Below, piece after piece: positions 32,546 through 40,853 of a stretch of 64,000 nt of DNA (position 1 is the stretch's first letter; every line of letters begins with the position of its first letter). Origin of the DNA: Variovorax sp. HW608 (lineage in GTDB: Bacteria; Pseudomonadota; Gammaproteobacteria; Burkholderiales; Burkholderiaceae_C). The DNA lies in contig NZ_LT607803.1 of NCBI RefSeq assembly GCF_900090195.1, forward strand, positions 1,922,001 through 1,986,000, in the 5' to 3' direction. Under the pieces are notes generated by a model that worked only from the letters and a program-made list of their open reading frames with translations, searched no databases and was not told the origin of the DNA. Both the position numbers and the translations under genes were made by a program.

Positions 32546-33364
32546 ATGACTCCGCGCTACAACCGCATTCTGATCACCGGCGCCGCCGGCCGCCTCGGCA
32601 CCGAGCTGCGCAGGGGGCTGGCACCCTTGGCAAAGCAACTGCGCCTGGCCGACCGCGTGGCCATCGAGGACCTGCGCCCCAATGAGGAAAGCCTCGTCTT
32701 CGATCTCGCGGACGAGGCCGCGACGCTGGCAGCCACCCGTGACGTCGACGCCATCGTGCATTTCGGCGGGGCGCCGTTGGAGCGCCCCTGGGCCGAGATC
32801 CTGGACGCCAATATCCGCGGCAGCTACCACGTCTACGAAGGCGCGCGAAGGCATGGTGCCAAGCGCGTCGTCTATGCGTCGTCGGTCCATGCCATCGGCT
32901 ACCACCCGCTGCAAGCGCACATCGATGCCGATGCCCCGGTTCGGCCGGACAGCCTCTACGGAGTCTCCAAGTGCTTCGTCGAAGCGCTCTCAAGGCTCTA
33001 CTGGGACAAGTTCGGCCTCGAAAGCGTGTGCCTTCGCATCTTCTCGTCGTTTCCGGAACCGGCGGATCGGCGCATGCTGTGGTCCTACCTGAGCTTCGAC
33101 GATTGTGTGCGCCTGGTGCAGGCGGCCCTGACCGCGCCGCAGGTCGGCCACACCATCAGCTTCGGCTTGTCCGACAACGCCGTGAAGCCGGTGGACAACG
33201 CGAGAGCGGGGCACCTCGGCTACGTGCCGCGTGACAGTACCGAGCCCTACCGCGAAGCGGTGGAGGCCAGATTCCCGCCCGCCGATCCGCGCGCACCGGC
33301 CACCCGCTACCTGGGGGGCTGGTTCGTGGACCTGGGGCATCCCGATGACAAGGAAGAGAAATGA
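32546..33364 (+). CDS. NAD-dependent sugar/uronate dehydrogenase-like epimerase-fold enzyme
   Basis: Extended-type SDR of 272 residues. The cofactor motif is ITGAAGRLGTEL (about 10-21) and the catalytic pair is Tyr138/Lys142 in YGVSK with Ser112-Ser113. Motifs IVHFGGAPLERPWAEIL, VYASSVHAIGYH, IFSSFPEPADRRML and AGHLGYVPRDSTEPYREAV closely follow uronate dehydrogenase, which oxidises D-glucuronate or galacturonate to the aldaric acid lactone. Uronate is only the nearest known reaction. Its stop overlaps the next FAD oxidoreductase gene (ATGA), so both belong to the transporter operon. Confidence 0.85.
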   Translation: MTPRYNRILITGAAGRLGTELRRGLAPLAKQLRLADRVAIEDLRPNEESLVFDLADEAATLAATRDVDAIVHFGGAPLERPWAEILDANIRGSYHVYEGARRHGAKRVVYASSVHAIGYHPLQAHIDADAPVRPDSLYGVSKCFVEALSRLYWDKFGLESVCLRIFSSFPEPADRRMLWSYLSFDDCVRLVQAALTAPQVGHTISFGLSDNAVKPVDNARAGHLGYVPRDSTEPYREAVEARFPPADPRAPATRYLGGWFVDLGHPDDKEEK

Positions 33365-34566
33365 ACGAACGCTATGACGTCGTGGTGATCGGCGGGGCCG
33401 TGATCGGTTCCTCCGTTGCCTACTACCTGACAGCCAACCCCGACTTCCGCGGCTCGGTGCTGGTCGTCGAAAGGGATCCCACCTACATCACGGCAGCGAC
33501 CTCGCTGTCGTCTTCCTCGATCCGGACCCAGTTCTCGAACGCCATCAACGTCAAGATCAGCCAATACGGCTCGGAGGTGATCCGCAACTTCGCCGATCTG
33601 ATGCAGGTCGAGGACGACCGCCCGGATCTGCACTTTCACTCGGGGGGATACCTCTTTCTTGCCAGCACGCCCGAGCAGGTGCAGACGCTGCGCGAGAACC
33701 ACGAGGTTCAGCGCGCCTGCGGCGCCGACGTCGTGCTCTGGAATCGCGACGAACTGGTCCGCGCCTTTCCGCACCTGCGCGTGCACGACATCGAGTTGGC
33801 CTCCTATGGCCGTTCCGGGGAAGGCTGGTTCAACAACACCGGCCTGATGAATGGCTTCAAGGCCAAGGCGCGGGCGCAGGGCGCGACGTTCGTCCACGAC
33901 GAAGTAGTGGCGATCGGCCGCGAAGGAAATCGCATCCACTCGGTAACGCTCAAGTCAGACCGTGTCGTTCAGGCGGGCATCGTGGTCAACGCCTCCGGGC
34001 CCCGCGCCGCGCTGACAGCGCGCATGGCGGGTCTGGATATTCCGGTCGAGCCGCGCAAGCGCACGCTCTTCGTGTTCGACTGTGCCAGGACCCCGGAGGG
34101 AAGCGCCCAAGTCAACTCAGGGCGCTTGCCGCTGATGATCGATCCGTCGGGTGTGTTCTGTCGACCTGAAGGCAAGTATTTCCTGACGGGCTGCCCGCCG
34201 GTGGAGGATCCTGCGGTCGATTGGGACGACTTCGAGCCTCGCTACAACGAGTTCGAGGAGATCATCTGGCCCGCCTTGGCCGAGCGATCGGAGGCCTTCG
34301 AGGCGATCAAGGTCGTCAGCCAGTGGGCTGGGCACTACGACTTCAACACCCTGGACCACAACCTCGTCGTCGGGCCGCATCCGGAGGTGAAGAACTTCGT
34401 CTTCGCCAACGGCTTCTCCGGGCATGGCTTGCAGCAAGGGCCGGCCGCCGGACGCGGCGTCTCCGAACTGATCATCTACGGGGGGTTTCGCACGCTGGAC
34501 CTGTCGGAAGTCGGGTTCGAACGGATCATCGAGAACAGGCCCTTCCTGGAAAAGGCCGTGATTTGA
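33361..34566 (+). CDS. FAD-dependent oxidoreductase, FOXRED1/DAO-like
   Basis: Flavoprotein of 401 residues. The dinucleotide motif is VVIGGAVIGSSVAYYL (6-21). 'SIRTQFSNAINVKIS', 'VEPRKRTLFVFDC', 'WAGHYDFNTLDHNLVVGPHP' and 'GFSGHGLQQGPAAGRGVSE' align by eye with the sarcosine/glycine-oxidase-like FOXRED1 group, which oxidises secondary or primary amines. It is coupled by an ATGA overlap to the uronate-dehydrogenase-like gene and followed by two SDR genes. A role in oxidising an imported amine or amino-acid derivative is inferred. Confidence 0.9.
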   Translation: MNERYDVVVIGGAVIGSSVAYYLTANPDFRGSVLVVERDPTYITAATSLSSSSIRTQFSNAINVKISQYGSEVIRNFADLMQVEDDRPDLHFHSGGYLFLASTPEQVQTLRENHEVQRACGADVVLWNRDELVRAFPHLRVHDIELASYGRSGEGWFNNTGLMNGFKAKARAQGATFVHDEVVAIGREGNRIHSVTLKSDRVVQAGIVVNASGPRAALTARMAGLDIPVEPRKRTLFVFDCARTPEGSAQVNSGRLPLMIDPSGVFCRPEGKYFLTGCPPVEDPAVDWDDFEPRYNEFEEIIWPALAERSEAFEAIKVVSQWAGHYDFNTLDHNLVVGPHPEVKNFVFANGFSGHGLQQGPAAGRGVSELIIYGGFRTLDLSEVGFERIIENRPFLEKAVI

Positions 34567-34632
34567 TCTCGCGCTCTTCAGCCGCTTCGCGCAGCCATGA
34601 CTCAATTGACCCTATGAAAGGAGTGTGATCTC

Positions 34633-35382
34633 GTGAAAAATCAATCGGTGGCCGTTGTGGGGGGAGCCTCGGGCCTGGGGTTGGCAACGGCAAGGCTGAT
34701 GCTGAGCCACGGCGTCCGGCGCATTGCGCTGATCGACAGGAACGAAGAGGCCCTGGAGGCGGCCTCATCCCGGCTGAGATCGGAAGGCGGCGACGTGATC
34801 ATTGTCGCGGGCGACATCTCTCGCCGAGATTCCGCGCATGCGGCGTTCGAGGCGGTCGCACGCGCGTTCGGCCGGGTTGACAGCCTGATCAACTCGGCCG
34901 CCATCTATCCTCGAAAGGACATCCTGGAGATCACGGACGAGGACTGGGATCTCGAGAACGCCATCAACATCAAGGGCACCTACCACATGATGGTGGCCTT
35001 CGTGAAGCACGTCCTGCAGCAGCCCCCTGCGGGGCTTGTCGCGGGCCGCATCGTCAACGTCACCTCCGTCGACGCCTTCAAGGCCCATCCCCAGAACGCC
35101 CACTATGCGGCGACCAAGGCCGCCGTGGTCAGTCTGACCAAGAGCTTTGCCCATGCCTGCGCCAAGTCCGGCATCCTGGTCAACTCCGTGGCCCCGGCGG
35201 GCTTCGCCACGGAGCGCGCCAAGCAACTGGGCTTTCTGGCCGAACTTGCGCAGGCCAATCCCCTGGGGCGCGCGGCCGAGCCGGAAGAGATTGCCGAATG
35301 GATCGTGATGCTGGCCTCTAGCCGCAACACCTACGCAACCGGCGAAAACGTCATCGTGAGCGGAGGCTACATCTATGGCTGA
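34633..35382 (+). CDS. SDR-family oxidoreductase
   Basis: Classical short-chain dehydrogenase of 249 residues. Cofactor loop [13 protein letters not shown] at about 9-21, [11 protein letters not shown] near 90, catalytic Ser in NVTSVDAF, and the Tyr/Lys pair in [14 protein letters not shown]. Start is a GTG at 34633 preceded by AAAGGAGTG. It overlaps the next SDR gene by eight bases. The conserved asparagine helix and C-terminal '[12 protein letters not shown]' are intact, so the enzyme should be active. Substrate unknown. Confidence 0.9.
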   Translation: MKNQSVAVVGGASGLGLATARLMLSHGVRRIALIDRNEEALEAASSRLRSEGGDVIIVAGDISRRDSAHAAFEAVARAFGRVDSLINSAAIYPRKDILEITDEDWDLENAINIKGTYHMMVAFVKHVLQQPPAGLVAGRIVNVTSVDAFKAHPQNAHYAATKAAVVSLTKSFAHACAKSGILVNSVAPAGFATERAKQLGFLAELAQANPLGRAAEPEEIAEWIVMLASSRNTYATGENVIVSGGYIYG

Positions 35383-36121
35383 GCATCCCGTCGAGGAGCA
35401 ACGCACGGCCCTGGTGACCGGCGCGTCCAGTGGCATCGGTCGCGCGGTGGCGGTACGGCTTCGCCGCGAAGGCTGGCGCGTGTTGGCGCTCGGCAGAAGC
35501 GAAGCTGCGCTGCGGAGCGTGGCCGAGGAATCTGGCGCGGACCCGTTCTGCGCCGATGTTCGCGACACGACAACGATCGCCCGGCGGCTGGCCGACCAGT
35601 CGATTGACGCAGTGATCCATGCCGCCGGCGTGCTCGCAAGCCGCGAGCTTTTCCAGGACATCGAGCCCGACGCGATCGACCAGATGATCGCGACCAACCT
35701 CGCTGCGCCCCTGCAGCTCACGCGGGCGCTGTTGCCAGGCATGATCGCGCGCCAGCGGGGTCACCTGGTCTTCATCGGCTCCAGTGCGGGCCGTTGGCCG
35801 CATCCGAACGCCTCGGTGTACGGGGCAACGAAAGCGGGGGTAAGCCTGTTCTGCGATGCACTGCGATGCGATCTTCTCGGCACGGGCGTTCGTGTCACCG
35901 AGGTTGCGCCCGGGCGGGTCCAGACCCAGCTCTACAGATCGACCCTGGGAGACGATGCCGGCACGCAGCTCTACGAGGGCTACGCATCGATCCAGCCCGA
36001 AGAGATCGCCGAATTGGTGGCCACCTGCCTGCAACTGCCGCCACACGTGGACGTCTCCCGGGTCGAAGTGTTTCCGACGGATCAGGCGGTAGGCGGGGCA
36101 CGCATCGTCAAGGCGCGTTGA
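35375..36121 (+). CDS. SDR-family oxidoreductase
   Basis: Second short-chain dehydrogenase, 248 residues. Cofactor motif [16 protein letters not shown] (14-29), catalytic Ser in FIGSSAGRW and the YGATK pair around 148-152. It resembles the YdfG/serine-3-dehydrogenase-like branch that oxidises beta-hydroxy acids or alcohols. Overlaps the preceding SDR gene by eight bases and ends the run of genes started by the LIV transporter. Having two SDRs in tandem suggests successive redox steps on one intermediate. Confidence 0.9.
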   Translation: MAEHPVEEQRTALVTGASSGIGRAVAVRLRREGWRVLALGRSEAALRSVAEESGADPFCADVRDTTTIARRLADQSIDAVIHAAGVLASRELFQDIEPDAIDQMIATNLAAPLQLTRALLPGMIARQRGHLVFIGSSAGRWPHPNASVYGATKAGVSLFCDALRCDLLGTGVRVTEVAPGRVQTQLYRSTLGDDAGTQLYEGYASIQPEEIAELVATCLQLPPHVDVSRVEVFPTDQAVGGARIVKAR

Positions 36122-36436
36122 ATCGCGATAACTTCGATAGCAGTCATTGCGAATGGCGGGCTCAATGAACCTCGATGACTGCAATGGGATCGAGACGGCA
36201 AGTAGCGTGCGGAATCTTCAACGACAGCAACCGCTGCCTGGCCGAACCGCTTGCCGCGGGAGCCGCGATGGCCGCCCCGCTCCGCGAGCTTCCACGTGGC
36301 CGCGAAGTGCCAGGAGCCGAAGCTGATGCGCGCGGTCGAGAAGATCCTCGTCGGAGAGATTTCCTGGCTGGGTCATCATGATGATGTGATTCTGCCGTGG
36401 TCCTGCCGCGGCCATCGCCCGATCACTGCTCGGAGG
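36122..36436. other. Intergenic stretch between convergent operons
   Basis: These 315 bases separate the catabolic run from the peptide-transport operon. One open frame here contains a short plausible peptide (AKCQEPKLMRAVEKILVGE) but has no homologue I recognise, no clear ribosome site, and continues antisense into the next gene, so I do not call it. No convincing terminator is seen. Confidence 0.45.
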
Positions 36437-37132
36437 CTAGTCGCGCAGCACCCAGCCGTCGGGCACGGCCTTCAGCAGGGGACTCTCGAACACGCCGACG
36501 ACGCGCGCGGCGCGTTCGGCGCCGAGCCGGTCGATCCAGCGGCGGCCTTGCAGCATCGCGACCCCGCAGGCGATCACGTTGCCGCCGAGCGACTCGATCA
36601 GGTCCCACGCCGCGAGCAGCGTCGTGCCGGTGCTGACGGCGTCGTCGACCAGCACGAGGCGCTTGCCGTCGATCAGCGGCCTGAGGTTGGGGTCGAGGTA
36701 GACGCGCTTGCCCGGTGTCGGGGAAGTGATCGAATGCACCGGCGCGGACAGTGCTTCGTCATACCAGAACTTGCGCGAGTAGCCCATCGGCACATAGCGC
36801 GCGTGGCCCAGCGCGCGCGCCACCACGGGCGCGAGCGCAAGGCCGAGGGTGGGCAATCCGATCACCAGCTCCGGCATCTGTGCGGACAGGCGTGCGGCCA
36901 GCATCGCACCCAGCGTCTCGACGACATCGAGTGATGCGTGATTGACCAGCAGCGATGCCACGGCATGCGAGGGCTCGCCGGCCAGCTGACGTATCGGCAG
37001 CACGAGCACACGCCCGTCCGGCAGGCGCGCCGGGTAGCCGAACTGCCAGGGCGCCTCCGTCCGATCGACCGCATCGGCCGGAACGATGTGCTGCCAGTAG
37101 CCGGTGGTGGGTTCGGTGAAGTGGCGGGCCAT
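36437..37132 (-). CDS. Phosphoribosyltransferase-fold protein
   Basis: Cytosolic protein of 231 residues. The PRPP-binding motif LVLVDDAVSTGTTLLAAW is at about 160-177, preceded by a type I PRTase core (VIGLPTLGLALAPVVARALG). This fold transfers phosphoribosyl groups to purines or pyrimidines, but proteins in this setting are poorly characterised. It starts 8 bp after the last peptide-transporter ATPase and is probably the last gene of that operon, hinting that the imported compound may be a nucleobase-like or modified amino-acid substrate. Confidence 0.85.
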   Translation of the reverse strand: MARHFTEPTTGYWQHIVPADAVDRTEAPWQFGYPARLPDGRVLVLPIRQLAGEPSHAVASLLVNHASLDVVETLGAMLAARLSAQMPELVIGLPTLGLALAPVVARALGHARYVPMGYSRKFWYDEALSAPVHSITSPTPGKRVYLDPNLRPLIDGKRLVLVDDAVSTGTTLLAAWDLIESLGGNVIACGVAMLQGRRWIDRLGAERAARVVGVFESPLLKAVPDGWVLRD

Positions 37133-37139
37133 GGCGAGC

Positions 37140-37973
37140 TCAGAGCGCTTCGAGTTGGCGCGAGGGATCGGGAAGCGGCGTGGCGGCCAGCAGCCGCTGG
37201 GTGTACGGGTCGCGCGGCGCGTCGAGCACCGAGTCGGCGCTGCCGCTTTCCACCACGCGGCCCCGGTGCATCACCATCACGCGATCGGCCATGGCCCGCA
37301 CCACGCCCAGGTCGTGCGTGATGAAGAGGTAGGAGAGCTTTCTTTCGCGCTGCAGGTCGAACATCAGCCTGAGGATCTGCGCGCGCACCGAAACGTCGAG
37401 CGCCGACACCGGCTCGTCGGCCACGATCAGCGCGGGGTTCGATGCCAGCGCGCGCGCAATGCCCACACGCTGGCGCTGGCCGCCGGAGAGTTCGTGCGGA
37501 AGCCGGTCGCGAAAGTGCGCGGCCGGCAGCCCGACCTGATCGAGCAGCGCATCGATCTCCAGCGAGGCGGCGCGACGGTCGAGTCCGCGGTGCCAGGTCA
37601 GCGGCAGCGCGACGCTCTGGCCGATGGTGCGGCGCGGATTCAGCGAACCGCCGGTGTCCTGGAACACCACCTGGACTTCGCGGCGAAACCTGCGCGCCGC
37701 ATCGCCCGAGTGCATCGAGATGTCGACGCCCTTGTAGAGGATGGTCCCTTCGCTCGGCGCGGTGAGCCCCAGCAGCATGCGCCCGAGCGTCGTCTTGCCG
37801 CTGCCGCTTTCGCCGACCAGCGCCAGCACTTCGCCGGCACCGATCGAGAGCGAGACGCCATCCACCGCGCGCTGCATCTGCCGGGCGCGGAACAGCCCGC
37901 CGCTCGCGCGCACGGGAAACAGCCGGCAGAGGTCGCGGGCTTCGAGCAGCGGTGCGTTCGTGCCTGCGTTCAT
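37140..37973 (-). CDS. Dipeptide/oligopeptide ABC ATPase, DppF-like
   Basis: Cytosolic ATPase of 277 residues. Walker A GESGSGKTT, signature LSGGQRQRVGIARAL, Walker B ALIVADEPVSALDVS, and 'ITHDLGVVRAM'. It starts with ATG 37973, overlapping the stop of the upstream ATPase gene as ATGA. It lacks the long C-terminal oligopeptide/dipeptide extension of some DppF proteins, ending at 'DPSRQLEAL'. Partner of the DppD-like ATPase below the two permeases. Confidence 0.93.
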   Translation of the reverse strand: MNAGTNAPLLEARDLCRLFPVRASGGLFRARQMQRAVDGVSLSIGAGEVLALVGESGSGKTTLGRMLLGLTAPSEGTILYKGVDISMHSGDAARRFRREVQVVFQDTGGSLNPRRTIGQSVALPLTWHRGLDRRAASLEIDALLDQVGLPAAHFRDRLPHELSGGQRQRVGIARALASNPALIVADEPVSALDVSVRAQILRLMFDLQRERKLSYLFITHDLGVVRAMADRVMVMHRGRVVESGSADSVLDAPRDPYTQRLLAATPLPDPSRQLEAL

Positions 37974-38986
37974 AGTGAGGTGAGCTCGCTGCGCTGCCAC
38001 GCGTCGGCGGCGATCGGGTCGTCGCTCAGGTGGCAGCGGTCGGCGCCGTTTCCGTGCGCGCGCAGCGCCGGCACGGCGGCGTCGCAGAGACCACCGCGGG
38101 CGATCGGGCATCGCGGATGAAAGCGGCAGCCTTCCGGCCAATGGCCGGCGATCGGCACGCTGCCCGGAATCGAGAACAGCGAATGCGCGCGGGACCGCGG
38201 GCTCAGGATGCTCCCCAGCAGCCCCTGCGTGTAGGGATGGCGCGGCGCCGCGAAGAGCGCTGCGACTTGGTTCGACTCGACCACCTGGCCGGCGTACATC
38301 ACGTTGACGCGCTGGCAGGTCTCGGCCACCACCGCGAGGTCGTGCGTGATCAGCAGGATGCCCAGATCGAGTTCCTTGCGCAGGCGCATCAGCAGCTTCA
38401 GGATGCCCGCCTGCACGGTGACGTCGAGGGCCGTGGTCGGCTCGTCGGCGATCAGCAGCGCGGGCCGCATCGCGAGTGCCGCCGCGATCAGGATACGCTG
38501 GCGCATGCCGCCGGAAAGCTCGTGCGGGTACTGGCGGGCCACCCGCGCGGCGTTGGGCAGCTCCATCATGTCGAGCAGTTCGAGCACGCGCGCTTCCAGC
38601 CCCTCGGTGCGGCCATGCGCGCGCAACGGCTCGGCGATCTGGCGCCCGACCGGCATCAGCGGGTCGAGGTAGCTCGTCGGGTCCTGGAACACCATGCCGA
38701 GCTGCGCCCCGCGCACGGTGCGCAGCTCGGCGTGCCTCAGCTGCGCGAGGTCGCGGCCGTCGATCAGGATCTGCCCCGCGGCCACCCGCGCCAGCGGCGA
38801 GGGAAAGAGGTTCATGATCGCAAAGGCGGTCATCGACTTGCCCGAACCCGATTCGCCGACAAGGCCCACCGCCTCGCCGCGGCGCACCGACAGCGACAGG
38901 TCGTTCACCACCCGCAGCGCGGTCGCGCCCCGACCGATATCGACCGACAGGCCGCGCACGTCGAGCAAGGGTTCGGCGTGGCTCAC
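37970..38986 (-). CDS. Dipeptide/oligopeptide ABC ATPase, DppD-like
   Basis: ATPase of 338 residues. Walker A GESGSGKSM, signature LSGGMRQRILIAAALA, Walker B LLIADEPTTALDVT, then the family's C-terminal cysteine-containing extension (GCRFHPRCPIARGGLCD) that is typical of DppD/OppD. GTG start at 38986 overlaps the upstream permease stop (GTGA). It couples ATP hydrolysis to import through the two permeases. Confidence 0.93.
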   Translation of the reverse strand: MSHAEPLLDVRGLSVDIGRGATALRVVNDLSLSVRRGEAVGLVGESGSGKSMTAFAIMNLFPSPLARVAAGQILIDGRDLAQLRHAELRTVRGAQLGMVFQDPTSYLDPLMPVGRQIAEPLRAHGRTEGLEARVLELLDMMELPNAARVARQYPHELSGGMRQRILIAAALAMRPALLIADEPTTALDVTVQAGILKLLMRLRKELDLGILLITHDLAVVAETCQRVNVMYAGQVVESNQVAALFAAPRHPYTQGLLGSILSPRSRAHSLFSIPGSVPIAGHWPEGCRFHPRCPIARGGLCDAAVPALRAHGNGADRCHLSDDPIAADAWQRSELTSL

Positions 38987-39870
38987 TTCGCATGCCCCCG
39001 CGGGTTGAGCGCATCGTTCAGTGCGTCGCCGAAGACATTGAACGACAGCACGGTGAGCGCGATCGCCAGTCCCGGAAAGGCCGACATCCACCAGGCGCTG
39101 CGCAGGTACTGCTGCGCGTCGTTGAGCATCGCACCCCACGACACGTGGTTGGGATCGCCGAGCCCGAAGAAGCTCAGGCTCGCCTCGATCAGGATCGCCA
39201 TCGCGATGTCGAGCGAGCCGAGCACGATGATCGGCGCCGCCACGTTGGGCAGGATCTCGCGCAGGATGATCGCGCCGTGCCCCATGCCCGCCACGCGCGC
39301 CGCGTCGACGAACTGCGATTGCGCGAGCGCCGCGACCGAGGCGCGCACCACGCGCGCGAGCTGCGGCCACGCGAGCGCGGCGATGACCACGATCATCTTG
39401 AACACGCTGGTGCCGAACAGCGCGATCACGATCAGTGCGACGACGAAGCGCGGCAGCGTCTGGAAGAACTCGGCGATGCGCATCAGGAGCGCATCGAGCC
39501 AGCCGCCGAAGTAGCCCGCCAGCGCGCCGACGATCACGCCGACGACGACCGCGCACAGCGCGCTCAACACGCCGACGGTGAGCGAGATGCGCGTGCCGAA
39601 AACGACGCGCGCCCAGATGTCGCGGCCCAGGTCGTCGGTGCCGAGCCAGTGGCCGGGCGAGAGCGGCTCGAGCAGCGAGCTGTCGCCGCCGCCGAGCGGG
39701 TCGTAGGCGGTCACGAGGGGCGCGAGGATCGCGAGCGCGAAGAGCAGCGCGAGGAAGACCAGCGCGAAGAGTGTGGTCGGCCTGCGCAACAGGCGTCGCC
39801 GGAAGCCGGCCTTGCGAAAGAGCGTGCCCGCCGTGGGGACCGCAACGGGGCTGAGGGTCACTTCGCTCAT
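38983..39870 (-). CDS. Dipeptide/oligopeptide ABC permease, DppC-like
   Basis: Inner-membrane permease of 295 residues with an N-terminal helix and five core helices. 'LGTDDLGRDIWARVVFGTRI' is the conserved DppC opening, and the EAA loop is around 'FVDAARVAGMGHGAIILREI'. 'SLSFFGLGDPNHVSWGAML' precedes the last helix. Starts inside the DppB stop (ATGA) and ends in the ATPase start. Confidence 0.93.
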   Translation of the reverse strand: MSEVTLSPVAVPTAGTLFRKAGFRRRLLRRPTTLFALVFLALLFALAILAPLVTAYDPLGGGDSSLLEPLSPGHWLGTDDLGRDIWARVVFGTRISLTVGVLSALCAVVVGVIVGALAGYFGGWLDALLMRIAEFFQTLPRFVVALIVIALFGTSVFKMIVVIAALAWPQLARVVRASVAALAQSQFVDAARVAGMGHGAIILREILPNVAAPIIVLGSLDIAMAILIEASLSFFGLGDPNHVSWGAMLNDAQQYLRSAWWMSAFPGLAIALTVLSFNVFGDALNDALNPRGHAK

Positions 39871-40844
39871 GCGCGTTCGATCCGCGGATCGATCAGTCGG
39901 TGAATGATGTCGGTGACGAGGTTCGCGATGACCACGGTGACGGACACCATCAAAAGGATCGCCAGCATCACCGGATAGTCGCGCTTGGAGATCGATTCAT
40001 AGAGCAGCCGCCCGATGCCGGGCCACGCGAACACGGCCTCGATCAGGGCCGAGCCCGCGAGCACGAAGCCGACGTTGTAGCCGATGACCGTCAGCACCGG
40101 TGCCGCGGCGTTGCGCAGCGCGTGCACCACGACGACCGTCCATTCGGACGCGCCGCGCGAGCGCGAAGCGAGGATGAAGTCGGCGTTCATCACCTCCAGC
40201 ATCGCGGCACGCGTGATGCGGGTGATCAAGGTGAGATAGCGCAGCGACAACGCAAAGGCCGGCAGCACCAGGTACGACAGGTGCTGCACGAAGCCCTCGA
40301 AGCCCGGAAGCAGGCCGCGCACGGGGTTGTTGCCCTGCGACGGCAGCCATCCCAGCCAGATCGCGAACACGAGGATCAGCAACTGGCCGAGCCAGAAATC
40401 CGGAACCGAATAGCCCGCCGATGAAAGCCCCTGGATCGCCGAGTCGACCAGCCCGCGACCCGGGCGCGAAGCCGAGCGCGCGGCGACGACGCCGAAAGCG
40501 ATCCCCAGCACGCTCGCGAAGGCGAGCGCTGTCATCGTGAGTTCCAGCGTGGCGCCCAGCCGTTCGAGGATCAGCGCCGCCACCGGTTGCTGGTTGGCGA
40601 ACGAATAGCCGAAGTCGCCCTGCACCACCTTGCCCAGGTAGCGCAGCAACTGGATCCACACGGGTTGGTCGAGCCCGAACTCGCGGCGCATCTGCTCGAG
40701 GTATTCCGGCGGCGCGGGAAAGTCGCCCACCAGCAGCGTGATCGGATCGCCCGGCGTGAAGGCGATCAAGAGGAAGTTGAGCACCACCACCGCGAGCAGC
40801 AGCGGTATCGCATGCAGCAGGCGCCGCAGGATGAACGAGGACAT
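39867..40844 (-). CDS. Dipeptide/oligopeptide ABC permease, DppB-like
   Basis: Inner-membrane permease of 325 residues. Conserved features: 'FTPGDPITLLVG' after the first helix, the large periplasmic region, and the cytoplasmic EAA loop around 'FILASRSRGASEWTVVVVHA'. It begins 9 bp after the binding-protein gene. Forms the translocation pore with the DppC-like subunit. Confidence 0.93.
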   Translation of the reverse strand: MSSFILRRLLHAIPLLLAVVVLNFLLIAFTPGDPITLLVGDFPAPPEYLEQMRREFGLDQPVWIQLLRYLGKVVQGDFGYSFANQQPVAALILERLGATLELTMTALAFASVLGIAFGVVAARSASRPGRGLVDSAIQGLSSAGYSVPDFWLGQLLILVFAIWLGWLPSQGNNPVRGLLPGFEGFVQHLSYLVLPAFALSLRYLTLITRITRAAMLEVMNADFILASRSRGASEWTVVVVHALRNAAAPVLTVIGYNVGFVLAGSALIEAVFAWPGIGRLLYESISKRDYPVMLAILLMVSVTVVIANLVTDIIHRLIDPRIERA

Positions 40845-40853
40845 CGATCGCGG

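Noticed and set aside
36251..36934. Plus-strand frame with a plausible start in the gap after the SDR genes
   Set aside because: It continues antisense across the phosphoribosyltransferase gene and lacks a ribosome site or family resemblance.
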